The translations under genes were made by a program, and so were the position numbers. A stretch of DNA of 64,000 nucleotides from Arthrobacter sp. Hiyo4 (GTDB lineage Bacteria > Actinomycetota > Actinomycetes > Actinomycetales > Micrococcaceae), in contig AP014718.1 in NCBI GenBank assembly GCA_002370555.1, positions 806,001 to 870,000 on the forward strand, in the 5' to 3' direction. Shown in pieces: positions 55,899-64,000 of this stretch (its first letter is position 1; every line of letters starts with the position of its first letter). The notes below the pieces were generated by a model. The model worked only from the letters and a program-made list of their open reading frames with translations. It was not told where the DNA came from and did no database searches.

Positions 55899-57110
55899 GA
55901 GTCAGCAAGAATAGGTATTCAGTTACGTCCGACTTCGCGCGGACCTGCCCTTGGCCTGAGTGTCTCAGTTCAATCTCCTTTATTTCCGTCCGGTAGCCCG
56001 ACGCCTCGGCCAACCGCACAATCTTGTCGGCGGGCAGCAGCGACGTGCTTGCATAGCTCAAAGCCATCTGGAGACCGCGGGCGCTCGCCAATGAGAACAT
56101 CTGGCTGAACGTGTCTGCAACCTTGGACCGTAGGCCAAAATCGCTCACAATTCGGTCATTTCGGTATCTTCCTACTGTGACTGATCCGAGTCGTTCGTTA
56201 AAAGTCAGCTCTGGATAGTCGTATAGAGCAAGGGTATCTAGGACGTGGTAGTAGCGAGAATAGTGCTCTTTGAAATAGGGGGGTCTGCATAAACGATAGT
56301 TTCATTAGGATCGAATCTGCATCCAATGAGAACTTTCTCAAATCCTAAATTGCTGGTGGTTGCAAAATCTGGCATCGGGTAATCGACCAAAAGTCGCAGG
56401 CGTTTCAAAACCTGTTCCTGAACGCTCCTCGCACGACAGTTAATGAGGTTTAATGCAGTGGACTGAGATGCCGGCTTGAGGAACTGAGCAAGGTGTGTGG
56501 TGGTAGAAGAAACGAACGTCAGGCTTGAAATTAGTGCTCCGATAAGATGTGTTGCCACATCGGCAGATGATTGCGATGCCTTCTCGCGAATGGCATCGAT
56601 TTCTAGGCACTGGCGGACCCCAAAGTACGTATTTGGATAATATGCAACAAACAGGTCATAGTTTCCAGTCGCGCTGGTATGGAGGCCATTAAAGTTGTTG
56701 CAAAAACTGGCGTACTCCTTCCAGTCGAAATCTCCTCTTGATGCACTTGCGAAGAATTCGTCCTCTTCCAAGAGCGCGGTTCGGGCTCTGGATCGGTCCT
56801 TTTCGAGGATTATTTCGTCGAGTGAACCGCACTCAAGCCATTCAATGATGTCGGTAAGTTCTGTGCGGGGCGTCTCAAATGCAGACTTCAGAACGCGGTG
56901 CGAGTAAGGTTGGATGTCATTGGCATGCAGATTCCAGCCGCGCATATTTGCTTCGTGTGCGATGGCACCGGAGCCGCTCATAAGGTCGACCAAGTTCGAG
57001 GTCGCCGGAAATTGTTGCTTGATTTCCTCCACGATCCAATTGGCAATTCTCTGCTTCGATCCTAGGTACTGCATGGGCAGTGGAAATGCAGTTCTAGTTA
57101 TCAATGACAT
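55888..57110 (-). CDS. D12-class (Dam-like) adenine-N6 DNA methyltransferase (one frameshift)
   Basis: This protein is about 408 residues. ATG 57110 is chosen over TTG 57116: MSLITRTAFPLPMQYLGSKQ. Motif X is 'YLGSKQRIANWIVEEIKQQ', motif I 'NLVDLMSGSGAIAHEANMRG', and motif IV 'ETIVYADPP' then Y. A run of six C at 56278-56283 should be seven; restored, the frame continues 'YFKEHYSRYYHVLDTLALY' and 'ALSYASTSLLPADKIVRLAE' to 'AKSDVTEYLFLLTHGR'. It is the first gene of the operon, and its 5' region is shared with the divergent GmrSD gene. GC content is visibly lower than in the flanks. Confidence 0.85.
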
Positions 57111-57478
57111 CGTCAATCCTCGGCTAAATTATATTTTCGTGATCGAACGGAAGCGGCGATCGCGAACTGCGGCCTCGCTCCAACCGCGCATATGCAAGGT
57201 TACCTGCGGCCGCCGACAGAGCCTGCAATTGGCCCAGCCGCGGCCGGTTGATCTAGCTCACTCGGTCCTCCGGCGAAGGACCTTGAGGTCGTCGGGGATC
57301 TCCTGGCGCGGGACGCCGGAGATACCTGTTCGTAGGCGCGGCGCAGGGCTCGCTAAAGACGAACTCCGGAGGACCGGCCTCGGACTCTCAGGCGTAGCAG
57401 CCAGGGTGGCAGCTACAGGCAGACGACAACCTCTGCCTGTAGTCTTCTTCCATTGCTCCAAGACCCGAGGAGGCGTGT
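57111..57478 (+). other. divergent promoter region of the defence island
   Basis: About 370 bases between the methyltransferase operon and the GmrSD gene. No gene is recognised; a minus-strand frame ending 'VPRQEIPDDLKVLRRRTE' looks slightly protein-like but has no family. The right end carries a perfect inverted repeat (57413-57442) and the AGGAGG site of the gene at 57479. Confidence 0.45.
57413..57442 (+). promoter_or_regulatory. gapped palindrome upstream of the GmrSD gene
   Basis: CTACAGGCAG-ACGACAACCT-CTGCCTGTAG is a perfect 10-bp inverted repeat with a 10-base spacer (arm centres 20 bases, two helical turns, apart), 36 bases before the start codon. It is a candidate operator for the island; as an RNA hairpin it could also affect the leader. 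Confidence 0.5.
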
Positions 57479-60057
57479 GTGGTTCATGCGGAGAACGGTA
57501 CGCTGGCGGGTGTCCTGGAAGGCAAGAAACAGTATCAAGTTCCGCTCTATCAACGCGTGTACTCGTGGGGCAAGAAGCAGCTTGACCAGCTGTGGTCAGA
57601 TGTCGTCGAACTCGAGCGTGCTCTTGGCGACGACCCGAAGGCTTCGCACTTCATCGGCTCCCTTGTACTGGCGAGCAGTCCTGACTTCGGTGCCATTGGC
57701 GTCAACAAGTTTCTCGTTGTCGACGGCCAGCAGCGACTGACTACGCTGACTCTCCTTCTGGCTGCCCTACGCGACCACCTGATCGAAACCGGGGAACCCG
57801 ATCGTGCTCGCGGCATCGATGCGCAATACCTAATCAACGTCTATGACCGCGGCAAGCCACTTAAGGTCATGCCGACGCAGGCAGATCGGCCCGCCTACAT
57901 GGCGGTGCTCAACCGCGCGCCCCAGGCTGGCGGGGAAGATACCGTCGGCGACGCATACCGATTCTTCCGCTCCAAAATTGCCGCGGCAGACGATCCCGAT
58001 GACCCGCATGACCTGGAGTTGCTTGAGGCAGCTGTCGTAGGGGCCTAGCGCTCGTGGTCGTCACGGCTGAACCTTCCGACAACGCGCACCGCATCTTTGA
58101 GTCGCTGAATAACACCGGCCTTCGCCTGACACAGAGTGACCTGCTCAAGAACTATCTGTTCATGCGGCTGGGTAACCGCGCGGAGACAATCTATGACAAC
58201 GTATGGCTTCCACTGGAGAGGAAGCTGGACTCTGAGAACCTCGAGTTGTTGTTTTGGCTCGACCTAGCTCAACGCGACGAACGGGCGAAGCAGGCGGACA
58301 CGTACGTTGGACAGCAACAACGGCTTGAAAAGCTCAAGACCATCGATCTAGTCGAAGCTGAGATTATCCGTATCGCCGAGCTTGGCGATGTTCTTGCGAC
58401 GATTCTCAGGCCTGAGGAGGAGAAGCATGGCGAGGTACGTCGTCGTCTAACCAGGATGAAGGCTTGGGGCTCGACAACCGCGTATCCCTTGGTGATGAAG
58501 ATCCTCGCTCGACGCGCTGCCGGTACTGCTGATAATAACGAAGTAGTAAGCGCACTGACATACCTGGAGTCCTACTTCGTGCGTCGGGTTGTGATCGGGC
58601 GCGCCACCGCAAACTTGAACCGGACGCTGCTCCAGGCTGTAGCGGCCATCAGCGACGAGGACCACATTGACGTCGCACTGCGCGAATACCTGTCCCGCGG
58701 GCGCAAGTACTTCGCAACCGACCAGCAGGTTCGCGATGCCGCCCAGACGATCGCTTTCTACTGGCAAGGCCGGGGACCGCAGAAGAAACTCATACTCGAG
58801 TGGCTTGAAGAGGCCTACCGCCCAAAGGAGATCGTTGCCCTGGACCCGAGGTACTTGACTATCGAGCATGTCTTACCTCAAACGATGACCGAGTCCGTAC
58901 GCGAAACGTTCGGGGAGGGTTTCAGTGCCGACGCAGACATCGACTACGAACACGAACGCATCGTACACACCCTCGGAAACCTGACCCTGAGCGGCTATAA
59001 CAGCGAGCTTAGCAACAAGCCCTTCGACGAGAAGCGGGAGATGCTAGGCAAGAGCGGCCTGTGGATGAATCAAGCGATCGCTACACATGCTACTTGGGGC
59101 ATCGGCGAGATCAGCGCCCGTTGCGGTGAATTAGCGGAAAAGATCATTGAGCTGTGGCCAGGCCCTGATGAGAGGATCATTGCTGTGGGCGTTGAGCCGT
59201 CAGCGCTACGCAGCCAAGTTGCTGCGATCGTCGCCGAAATCCCGGCAGGCCGTTGGAGCACGTACGGCGACGTCGCGATCGTCGCTGGCACCTGGGCCCA
59301 GCCGTTGGCTGCGATCGTGGCGACATTCCCAATGGCCAACGCTTGGCGAGTCCTCCAGAGCGGCGGGACGATCTCGCCTGGCTTTCGCTGGACCGAGCCT
59401 GGCCGCGACGACGACCCTCGAGAGGTGCTGGAGGAGGAAGGCCTCAGGTTCGACGCAGAAGGACATGCGGATCCCGAGCAGTTCATCGGCGCCGAAGAAA
59501 TCGCGGAATCTGCCGGACTCGACGTCGACGAGGACGTGATTGCCGCCCGCCGCAAGAAGGTGAGGGGCCATGCTCAAACCGGAAACAGTGTGTCCGTGAA
59601 GAACGCCCAGTTTGATTTCTTCGAGCGGGTCCGTGCCTTCGGCCTTGAGAACGCTACGAACATCGATACTTGGCGCAAGCCCTCTCCTCAAAACTGGTAC
59701 GACGTTAGCCTTGGAGACTCCCGTGGGCAGATCTCGCTCACGGTCAATTCCCAGAGGAAACTTGTCAGCTCGATGTTCTGGATCAACCACAACAAGGATC
59801 TCTTCGCGAAGTTGCTTGCCCAGCGTGACGCCATCGAAGCAGACCTCGGTTTCGGCCTCGACTGGGATGACAAGGCCGACCGTAAGGCATCCAAGCTCGT
59901 TGTCAGCCGCCCCGGCGACTTCCTGGATGATGCTCAGTCGCAAGAACTCGTGGAGTGGCTCGTCACCACGGGTGATGCGTTTGCGCGCGTCTTGTCGAAG
60001 TACTTGCAAAGGCCACCGAACAACGTATCCGTCGCGCTTCCACCGTTCGAGTCTTGA
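57479..60057 (+). CDS. GmrSD-type restriction protein with ATL-like and DUF4268-like domains (one frameshift)
   Basis: One protein of about 860 residues after restoring one G at 58040-58043. Start GTG 57479 follows AGGAGG. Residues 1-350: DUF262 with 'YQVPLYQRVYSWGKKQLDQL' and 'VVDGQQRLTTL' (DGQQR at residues 82-86), the nucleotide-dependent GmrS-like half. Residues about 450-560: DUF1524 nuclease half 'YLTIEHVLPQTMTESV' and 'HTLGNLTLSGYNSELSNKPF'. Next, 'VAEIPAGRWSTYGDVAIVAG' and 'FPMANAWRVLQSGGTISPGF' form an MGMT/ATL-like DNA-binding domain in which the alkyl-acceptor PCHRV reads NAWRV. The last 150 residues ('NWYDVSLGDSRGQISLTVNS') resemble DUF4268. A type IV-like nuclease sensing modified or damaged DNA is inferred. 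Confidence 0.82.
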
Positions 60058-60255
60058 CCGAAGGGACGGGGCGTGCCCTGTGGCGCCTGGTCGTGGCTGC
60101 AACGCTCAGCAGCTACAAACGTCACTTTGAGCCATTGGGCCAGACGACATTAGGCCCTTCCGTCGCATGGCCCTGCTCATTTAAGGCTGACCTGAACGAA
60201 GCGGTTTCTGACAGGCTCCGTCCCCAAGGAGCAGGACCAACTGGCGAGGACAGGC
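60058..60255 (+). other. short intergenic region with a repeat
   Basis: No gene is seen. Its right end is part of the GACAGGCTCAACCACC element, which also contains the stop of the GAF-domain gene. Confidence 0.4.
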
Positions 60256-61200
60256 TCAACCACCGATAGAAGCGCGGAACGACAGATATCTAGCATCCCC
60301 ACGCCCCACCAGCCGCCCAAGCGCTTCCACAGCTTCCGCATCCGCAGTTCCCATATCGGGGGACAGCCACTTGATGAGAAGCCCGGCGTCGCCGCTGGAC
60401 CGCACGGCCGAGCCCAGGGCGAGGTCCAGCTGGCCCGGAGGAGCTGAACGGCCAGGCCCCCGAGCGGCTGAGTAGGGGAGCCGTGTAAGTCTCCAGTGCT
60501 TCGGCAACGCGTCCTTCGCTCAGCAGCCGCAGGACCCGCCCCGAGTTCGAACGTCCGGTCAGGCCTGTGACGAACCGGTAGGGGTTCGACTCCACGGCAT
60601 CGCCCAGCATCGAGCGAACCCGGAACATCTCCAGCCGCTCAACGGTCGACACTGGCCGGCGGACCGACTGGGGGGACGCACCCCGGCCAGGTGAGGCACC
60701 CAACGACGTCCCGCCGTCGGGCGTTCCTAACAGGGACTCCGCCACCCGGACCGCGCACCGCACCATCCGCAGCGTGTCCGCGCTGATGGTGTCCAGCGGG
60801 CCGGAGACGTCGAGCACGCCCAGCAGCTTACCCGTCAAAGGGTCCGTGATGGGCGCCGCCGTGCAGGCCCACTCATGGTGGGTGCGGACCAGGTGCTCGG
60901 CGGAGAACAGCTGCACCGGCCGGCCGGTGACCAGCGCCTCGCTGATGGCGTTGGTGCCGATCCCGGCCTCGGACCAGTCCGCACCTCGGAGAACTCGAGC
61001 CGGTCCGCCCGCCGCAGCACCTCCGGGCTGCCCACCCGCCACAGGATCTCGCCGTGGGCGTCGGTGAGCACCAGCAGGTGCCGGCCGGAACTTGAATTGG
61101 CGGTCAGCAAGGTCGTTGAGCGCGGGCATGACCTGCTGCCGCCGGTACTCTCGGCGGAGCTCCAGGACATCGGCAACGTGGTAAGGCCCGTCTTACGGGC
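60256..61200 (-). CDS. GAF-domain regulatory protein (frameshifted, N-terminus lost)
   Basis: About 310 residues in at least three frame segments. 5' part 'LELRREYRRQQVMPALNDL', then 'LLVLTDAHGEILWRVGSPE', 'ADWSEAGIGTNAISEALVTG', 'LFSAEHLVRTHHEWACTAAP' and 'PLTGKLLGVLDVSGPLDTIS', the classic GAF of sigma-54-activator-like and acetoin-type regulators (GTNA…EH…W.C…AP). The C-terminus reads 'LIKWLSPDMGTADAEAVEAL' and ends FRASIGG. No HTH or AAA domain is present. The start is not identified; the usual N-terminal 'ESWRRS' region is missing. Confidence 0.6.
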
Positions 61201-61244
61201 AGCACTATTTCCTGCTGGTCATGGCACGGATGCGGTTGCCTCAG

Positions 61245-61928
61245 TTACGGGATCGTCTCCACGGACAGGGCCCTTAGCCAGCCGCCTGTGGTCTCACCGT
61301 TGATCGTCGCCTCACCCGCTTCCACAATCATCTGAACCTTCGTACCGTCCCGCCACCCGGCAGCATCTGACTTTTCAACGAACACGGACAAGTCCTGGGC
61401 TCCGCCTTGGGCCTTTAGCATGACGGTGAACTCCCCGGTCGCGCCGGTCCTCCACAGTTCGGACATGAACAGTTCGCCAGTCAGCCGAAACTGGTCCCCA
61501 GTCTTGATTCCGCCCATCCGGGTGGAGTTGAGCTTGTCTAGCAACTCATCGACAGTGATAGTTGTGATCACAGGGGCAGCAGGCGCGGGCTCGGCTGATG
61601 GCGTGATTGCTTCAGTTGGCGCGATCTGGGACGAAGCCGGCGACGGGAGGGCGACGGCGCTGTTGCTTGAACGTTCCCCGCCCCCGAGCGCATTGACGAT
61701 GAGCAGCCCGATGATAAGGACTGCGAGCAGGCCGCCGCCGATCCCGATCAGTTTCCACGGGGTCTCTGGTTTCTGGCGCCGGAAGTTCAGCTCCGACCGC
61801 ACTGTTCCTTGGGTCTGAGAGACGAACTCCCAGCCCTCTTTCTCTACCTTGGCTCTAGTCCTAGCTTCCATGCCGCGAACTGTCTTCACGGACCGCGTCT
61901 CGTACTTCATGCCCGGTGCTGTCGTCAT
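61245..61928 (-). CDS. membrane-anchored hypothetical protein with tRNA_anti/OB-like C-terminus
   Basis: This is a 227-residue frame with start MTTAPGMKYETRSVKTVRGM at 61928. A basic cytosolic N-terminus ('ARTRAKVEKEGWEFVSQTQG') is followed by one TM helix 'LIGIGGGLLAVLIIGLLIV', a Ser/Pro/Ala linker, and an exported beta-rich domain 'VDELLDKLNSTRMGGIKTGD', 'FRLTGELFMSELWRTGATGE' and 'GWRDGTKVQMIVEAGEATIN'. Such proteins are common in actinobacteria and have no known function. The gene is intact. Confidence 0.7.
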   Translation of the reverse strand: MTTAPGMKYETRSVKTVRGMEARTRAKVEKEGWEFVSQTQGTVRSELNFRRQKPETPWKLIGIGGGLLAVLIIGLLIVNALGGGERSSNSAVALPSPASSQIAPTEAITPSAEPAPAAPVITTITVDELLDKLNSTRMGGIKTGDQFRLTGELFMSELWRTGATGEFTVMLKAQGGAQDLSVFVEKSDAAGWRDGTKVQMIVEAGEATINGETTGGWLRALSVETIP

Positions 61929-62249
61929 GCTGTTCCCCTTGGCCGCGGGCATCAAGCCCTATTCGAGAGCTTAGAGTGACGCCAGTGTGTCTCCAAGTCG
62001 CGCCCAAGCGGCGCGCGGCACGGCAGTGACTATGACGGCAAATGCGCCTGGATCAGGCCCCGGCTCGTACCCAAGCCAGTGCGGTCCATGTCGGTCAACG
62101 ACCTGCTATCAGAAGCGCCCCAAGGCTTCGGGGACAGGGTGTCGACCACTCTGCTGTTAACCTCAAGCTTGTCGAACCACTCGTGGAGAGCTGCCGGGTC
62201 TACTGTCCCCAGCACCGAGCTGACCGAAACACTATCGGAATCTGCATAA
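61929..62249 (+). other. intergenic region before the second GmrSD gene
   Basis: About 320 bases, divergent promoters expected. Open frames on both strands show no recognisable motif. Confidence 0.35.
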
Positions 62250-63987
62250 ATGTCTGTGGCACTCGATACAGTTGCGGACATGGCGATGATGGCGGCGACA
62301 ACAAGCGTGCTTGAAGAGCGGTTCGTCGGCGATATTGAGGGCAGGTTCTTCATCCGGGCCTACCAGCGCGGGTACCGGTGGGGCGTCGACGAGGTCACCC
62401 AGCTCCTCGACGATGTTGCCGGGAGCCGGGGGAAGTCGTCTTACTACCTCCAGCCGATCGTTGTGAAAAGAATGGCCGACGGTCGTTGGGAACTCGTAGA
62501 CGGCCAACAGCGTCTTACCACGTTGTTCCTGATTCTGCAGGACATCCGTGGGTCCTTGCCGTCGGCGAGGGCAAGGTTCGAGCTTGAGTACGAGACGCGA
62601 GTCGGAAGCCAGGATTACCTGCAGGCCCCGGATGAGGCCGGAAGCAGGCAGAACATCGACTTCTTTCACATCCACAAGGCTGCTTCTACGATCAGATCGT
62701 GGTTCGAGGCGCTGGGGTCCGGCGAGATTCAGGCGGCGATCGATTTCTATACCGATCTGTCGCGTCGCGTAAAAGTGATCTGGTACGAGGCGCCCGAAGC
62801 AACGAATTCGACTGACTTGTTCACGAGGTTGAATGTCGGACGCATCCCGCTGACAGATGCTGAACTGGTCAAGGCGCTCCTGCTGACCCGGGCCAAGGGT
62901 CGCCGGGCCAGCCCGATCGGTCGCTGGAGATCGCCGCGCAGTGGGACACATTCGAGCGCGATCTCCGCACGCCCGAGGTCTGGGCGTTCGTTACGGGTCA
63001 TGCGAACAGTCAGGCCACTCACATAAGTCTGCTGCTCGATACCCTTGCAGGCGGCCGAGGGGACGCGAGCGCCTGCCCTTCCACACGTTTGGGGCGCTGC
63101 GAGCCGAGATCGATGCAGACTACAAGGCTTTCTGGAACAGAGTCATTGACCTCCACTCGCTGATCCTCGGCTGGTTCGAGGACCGAAACGTGTTCCATAA
63201 GGTTGGGTATTTAGTCGCAACAGGGACGCCGTTTGACGAACTCGTTGGTGTCGCAGAGGGCAAGTCCAGGAGCAGCTTCGAAGCCACGCTCGACGACAGG
63301 ATCAAGACCAAATTGGCCCTGACGGATACAGCACTTTCCGGGCTCTCCTACGAGAGCGCGGCGGGACGGGAAAAGGCGTCGCAGGCACTGCTTTTGATGA
63401 ACGTCGAAACAATTCGCAAGATGAAGCATTCCTCGGAGCGCTATTCATTCAGTGCGCACGCGGCCGGCACATGGTCGCTGGAGCACATCCACGCCCAGAA
63501 TGCCGAAGCACTTAATACGGGCGAGCAATGGACGAGCTGGCTCAGATTGCATCGTGACGCGTTAGTCGGTCTGCCGCTCGATGAGGACCGTCGTCGCGAC
63601 CTCATCCGTCGGATCGATGACGCGATCCCGACGATTAGCCGGGAAACGTTTCGGACGCTGGAGCGTGATGTCAATGAGATTTTTTCCTCCGGCGATGAGG
63701 CCGCTGAGGGGGATGTGCACGTCATTGACAACCTTGCTCTTCTCGACAGCCGAGATAACAGCGCCCTGAGTAACTCGGTCTTCGAAGTAAAGCGGCTTGA
63801 AATACTTCGAAGAGACCGCGTGGGTTCGTATATCCCCGTGTGCACACGGAATGTGTTCCTCAAGTACTACACAGACGAGGGTGCACAGCAGTTCCACTTT
63901 TGGGGCGCTTCGGATCGTCGTGCGTACCTTGAAGCATTCCGCGCTGAAATCGGCGCGTATCTGACGGAAGAAGTGAGCGAAGCATGA
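62250..63987 (+). CDS. second GmrSD-type protein, DUF262 + DUF1524 (frameshifted)
   Basis: About 578 residues, start MSVALDTVADMAMMAATTS. DUF262: 'FFIRAYQRGYRWGVDEVTQL', 'YYLQPIVVKRMADGRWELVD' then GQQRLTTL, and 'STDLFTRLNVGRIPLTDAEL' (the family F-x-x-L/N-x-G-x-x-L motif). After two breaks near 62905 and 63065 ('AAQWDTFERDLRTPEVWAFV' between them), the DUF1524 half has 'GTWSLEHIHAQNAEALNTGE' (catalytic His) and 'VIDNLALLDSRDNSALSNSV'. No ATL or DUF4268 domain is present. Its stop overlaps the next start by ATGA. Confidence 0.82.
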
Positions 63988-64000
63988 GTACCCAAAGCAG
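63984..64000 (+). CDS. start of a gene coupled to the second GmrSD gene (partial)
   Basis: ATG at 63984 overlaps the stop of the preceding gene (ATGA) and reads M-S-T-Q-S before the window ends. The tight coupling suggests a functional partner; nothing more can be said. Confidence 0.5.

Noticed and set aside
48785..57110. BREX, DISARM or a classical type I restriction system
   Set aside because: No PglZ, BrxL, helicase (HsdR or DrmA) or HsdS-like specificity subunit could be recognised.
57479..58060. Programmed frameshift or split two-gene GmrS/GmrD organisation
   Set aside because: The break lies inside DUF262 rather than between the two halves, no slippery site or stimulator is evident, and one G in a four-G run repairs it, as in dozens of other genes here.
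1..64000. CRISPR arrays, tRNA or rRNA genes
   Set aside because: No regularly spaced repeats, cloverleaf ends or conserved rRNA stretches were noticed on reading; no tool was used.

Overview
The window reads as a GC-rich actinobacterial chromosome segment, most likely Arthrobacter or Pseudarthrobacter (Micrococcaceae). This is an inference from the gene set: an OFA transporter with its small subunit, glutathione-independent formaldehyde dehydrogenase, YbdK-type ligase, DUF1326/DUF2182 pair, CsoR/rhodanese/TauE genes and rho-independent hairpins without strong U-tracts. No rRNA, tRNA or CRISPR array was seen. A striking property runs through the whole window. Most long genes are split by one-base losses, very often in runs of three to six G or C. 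Restoring one base re-joins recognisable proteins, so many apparent pseudogenes may be sequencing artefacts. Other genes carry larger lesions: internal deletions, two short tandem duplications, and one segment that reads as inverted.

Layout. 1-9.4 kb: CsoR C-terminus, DUF302, YbdK ligase, VOC protein, cupin, hydroxyacid dehydrogenase, fdhA and GNAT genes. 9.4-11.1 kb: a Ser/Thr kinase translationally coupled to a lipoprotein. 11.3-13.9 kb: a shuffled sulfur/copper cluster (CsoR remnant, rhodaneses, TauE pieces, multicopper oxidase fragment, a small zinc-finger gene) with three ATACCC-N4-GGGTAT-type sites. 14-31 kb: histidine kinase, PEP-utilising enzyme, BASS and AGCS transporters, hydrolase, mannitol dehydrogenase family enzyme, methyltransferase, ArsR-SRPBCC fusion, OFA antiporter with its 47-residue partner. 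32-41 kb: DUF1326/DUF2182/GYD cluster, exo-endo-phosphatase, SulP permease, ICMT-like methyltransferase, LacI regulator with aldo/keto reductase. 41-46 kb: an Lrp-linked amino-acid catabolic group (ThDP enzyme, aminotransferase, permease).

46-64 kb is a defence island. It opens with a DUF262 remnant and an IS1634-type insertion flanked by an exact-position ~102 bp direct repeat, which matches the unusually long target duplications known for that family. Then comes a visibly less GC-rich minus-strand operon: a D12 adenine methyltransferase, two further DNA methyltransferases (the second probably continuous with an Mrr-type endonuclease), and two P-loop ATPases, all overlapping or closely spaced. 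Facing it is a large GmrSD-type gene carrying a cysteine-less MGMT/ATL-like domain and a DUF4268-like C-terminus. A second complete GmrSD gene, coupled by ATGA to a gene running off the end, closes the window. The methyltransferase/Mrr/ATPase operon with its divergent GmrSD-ATL partner is the best candidate for an undescribed system.
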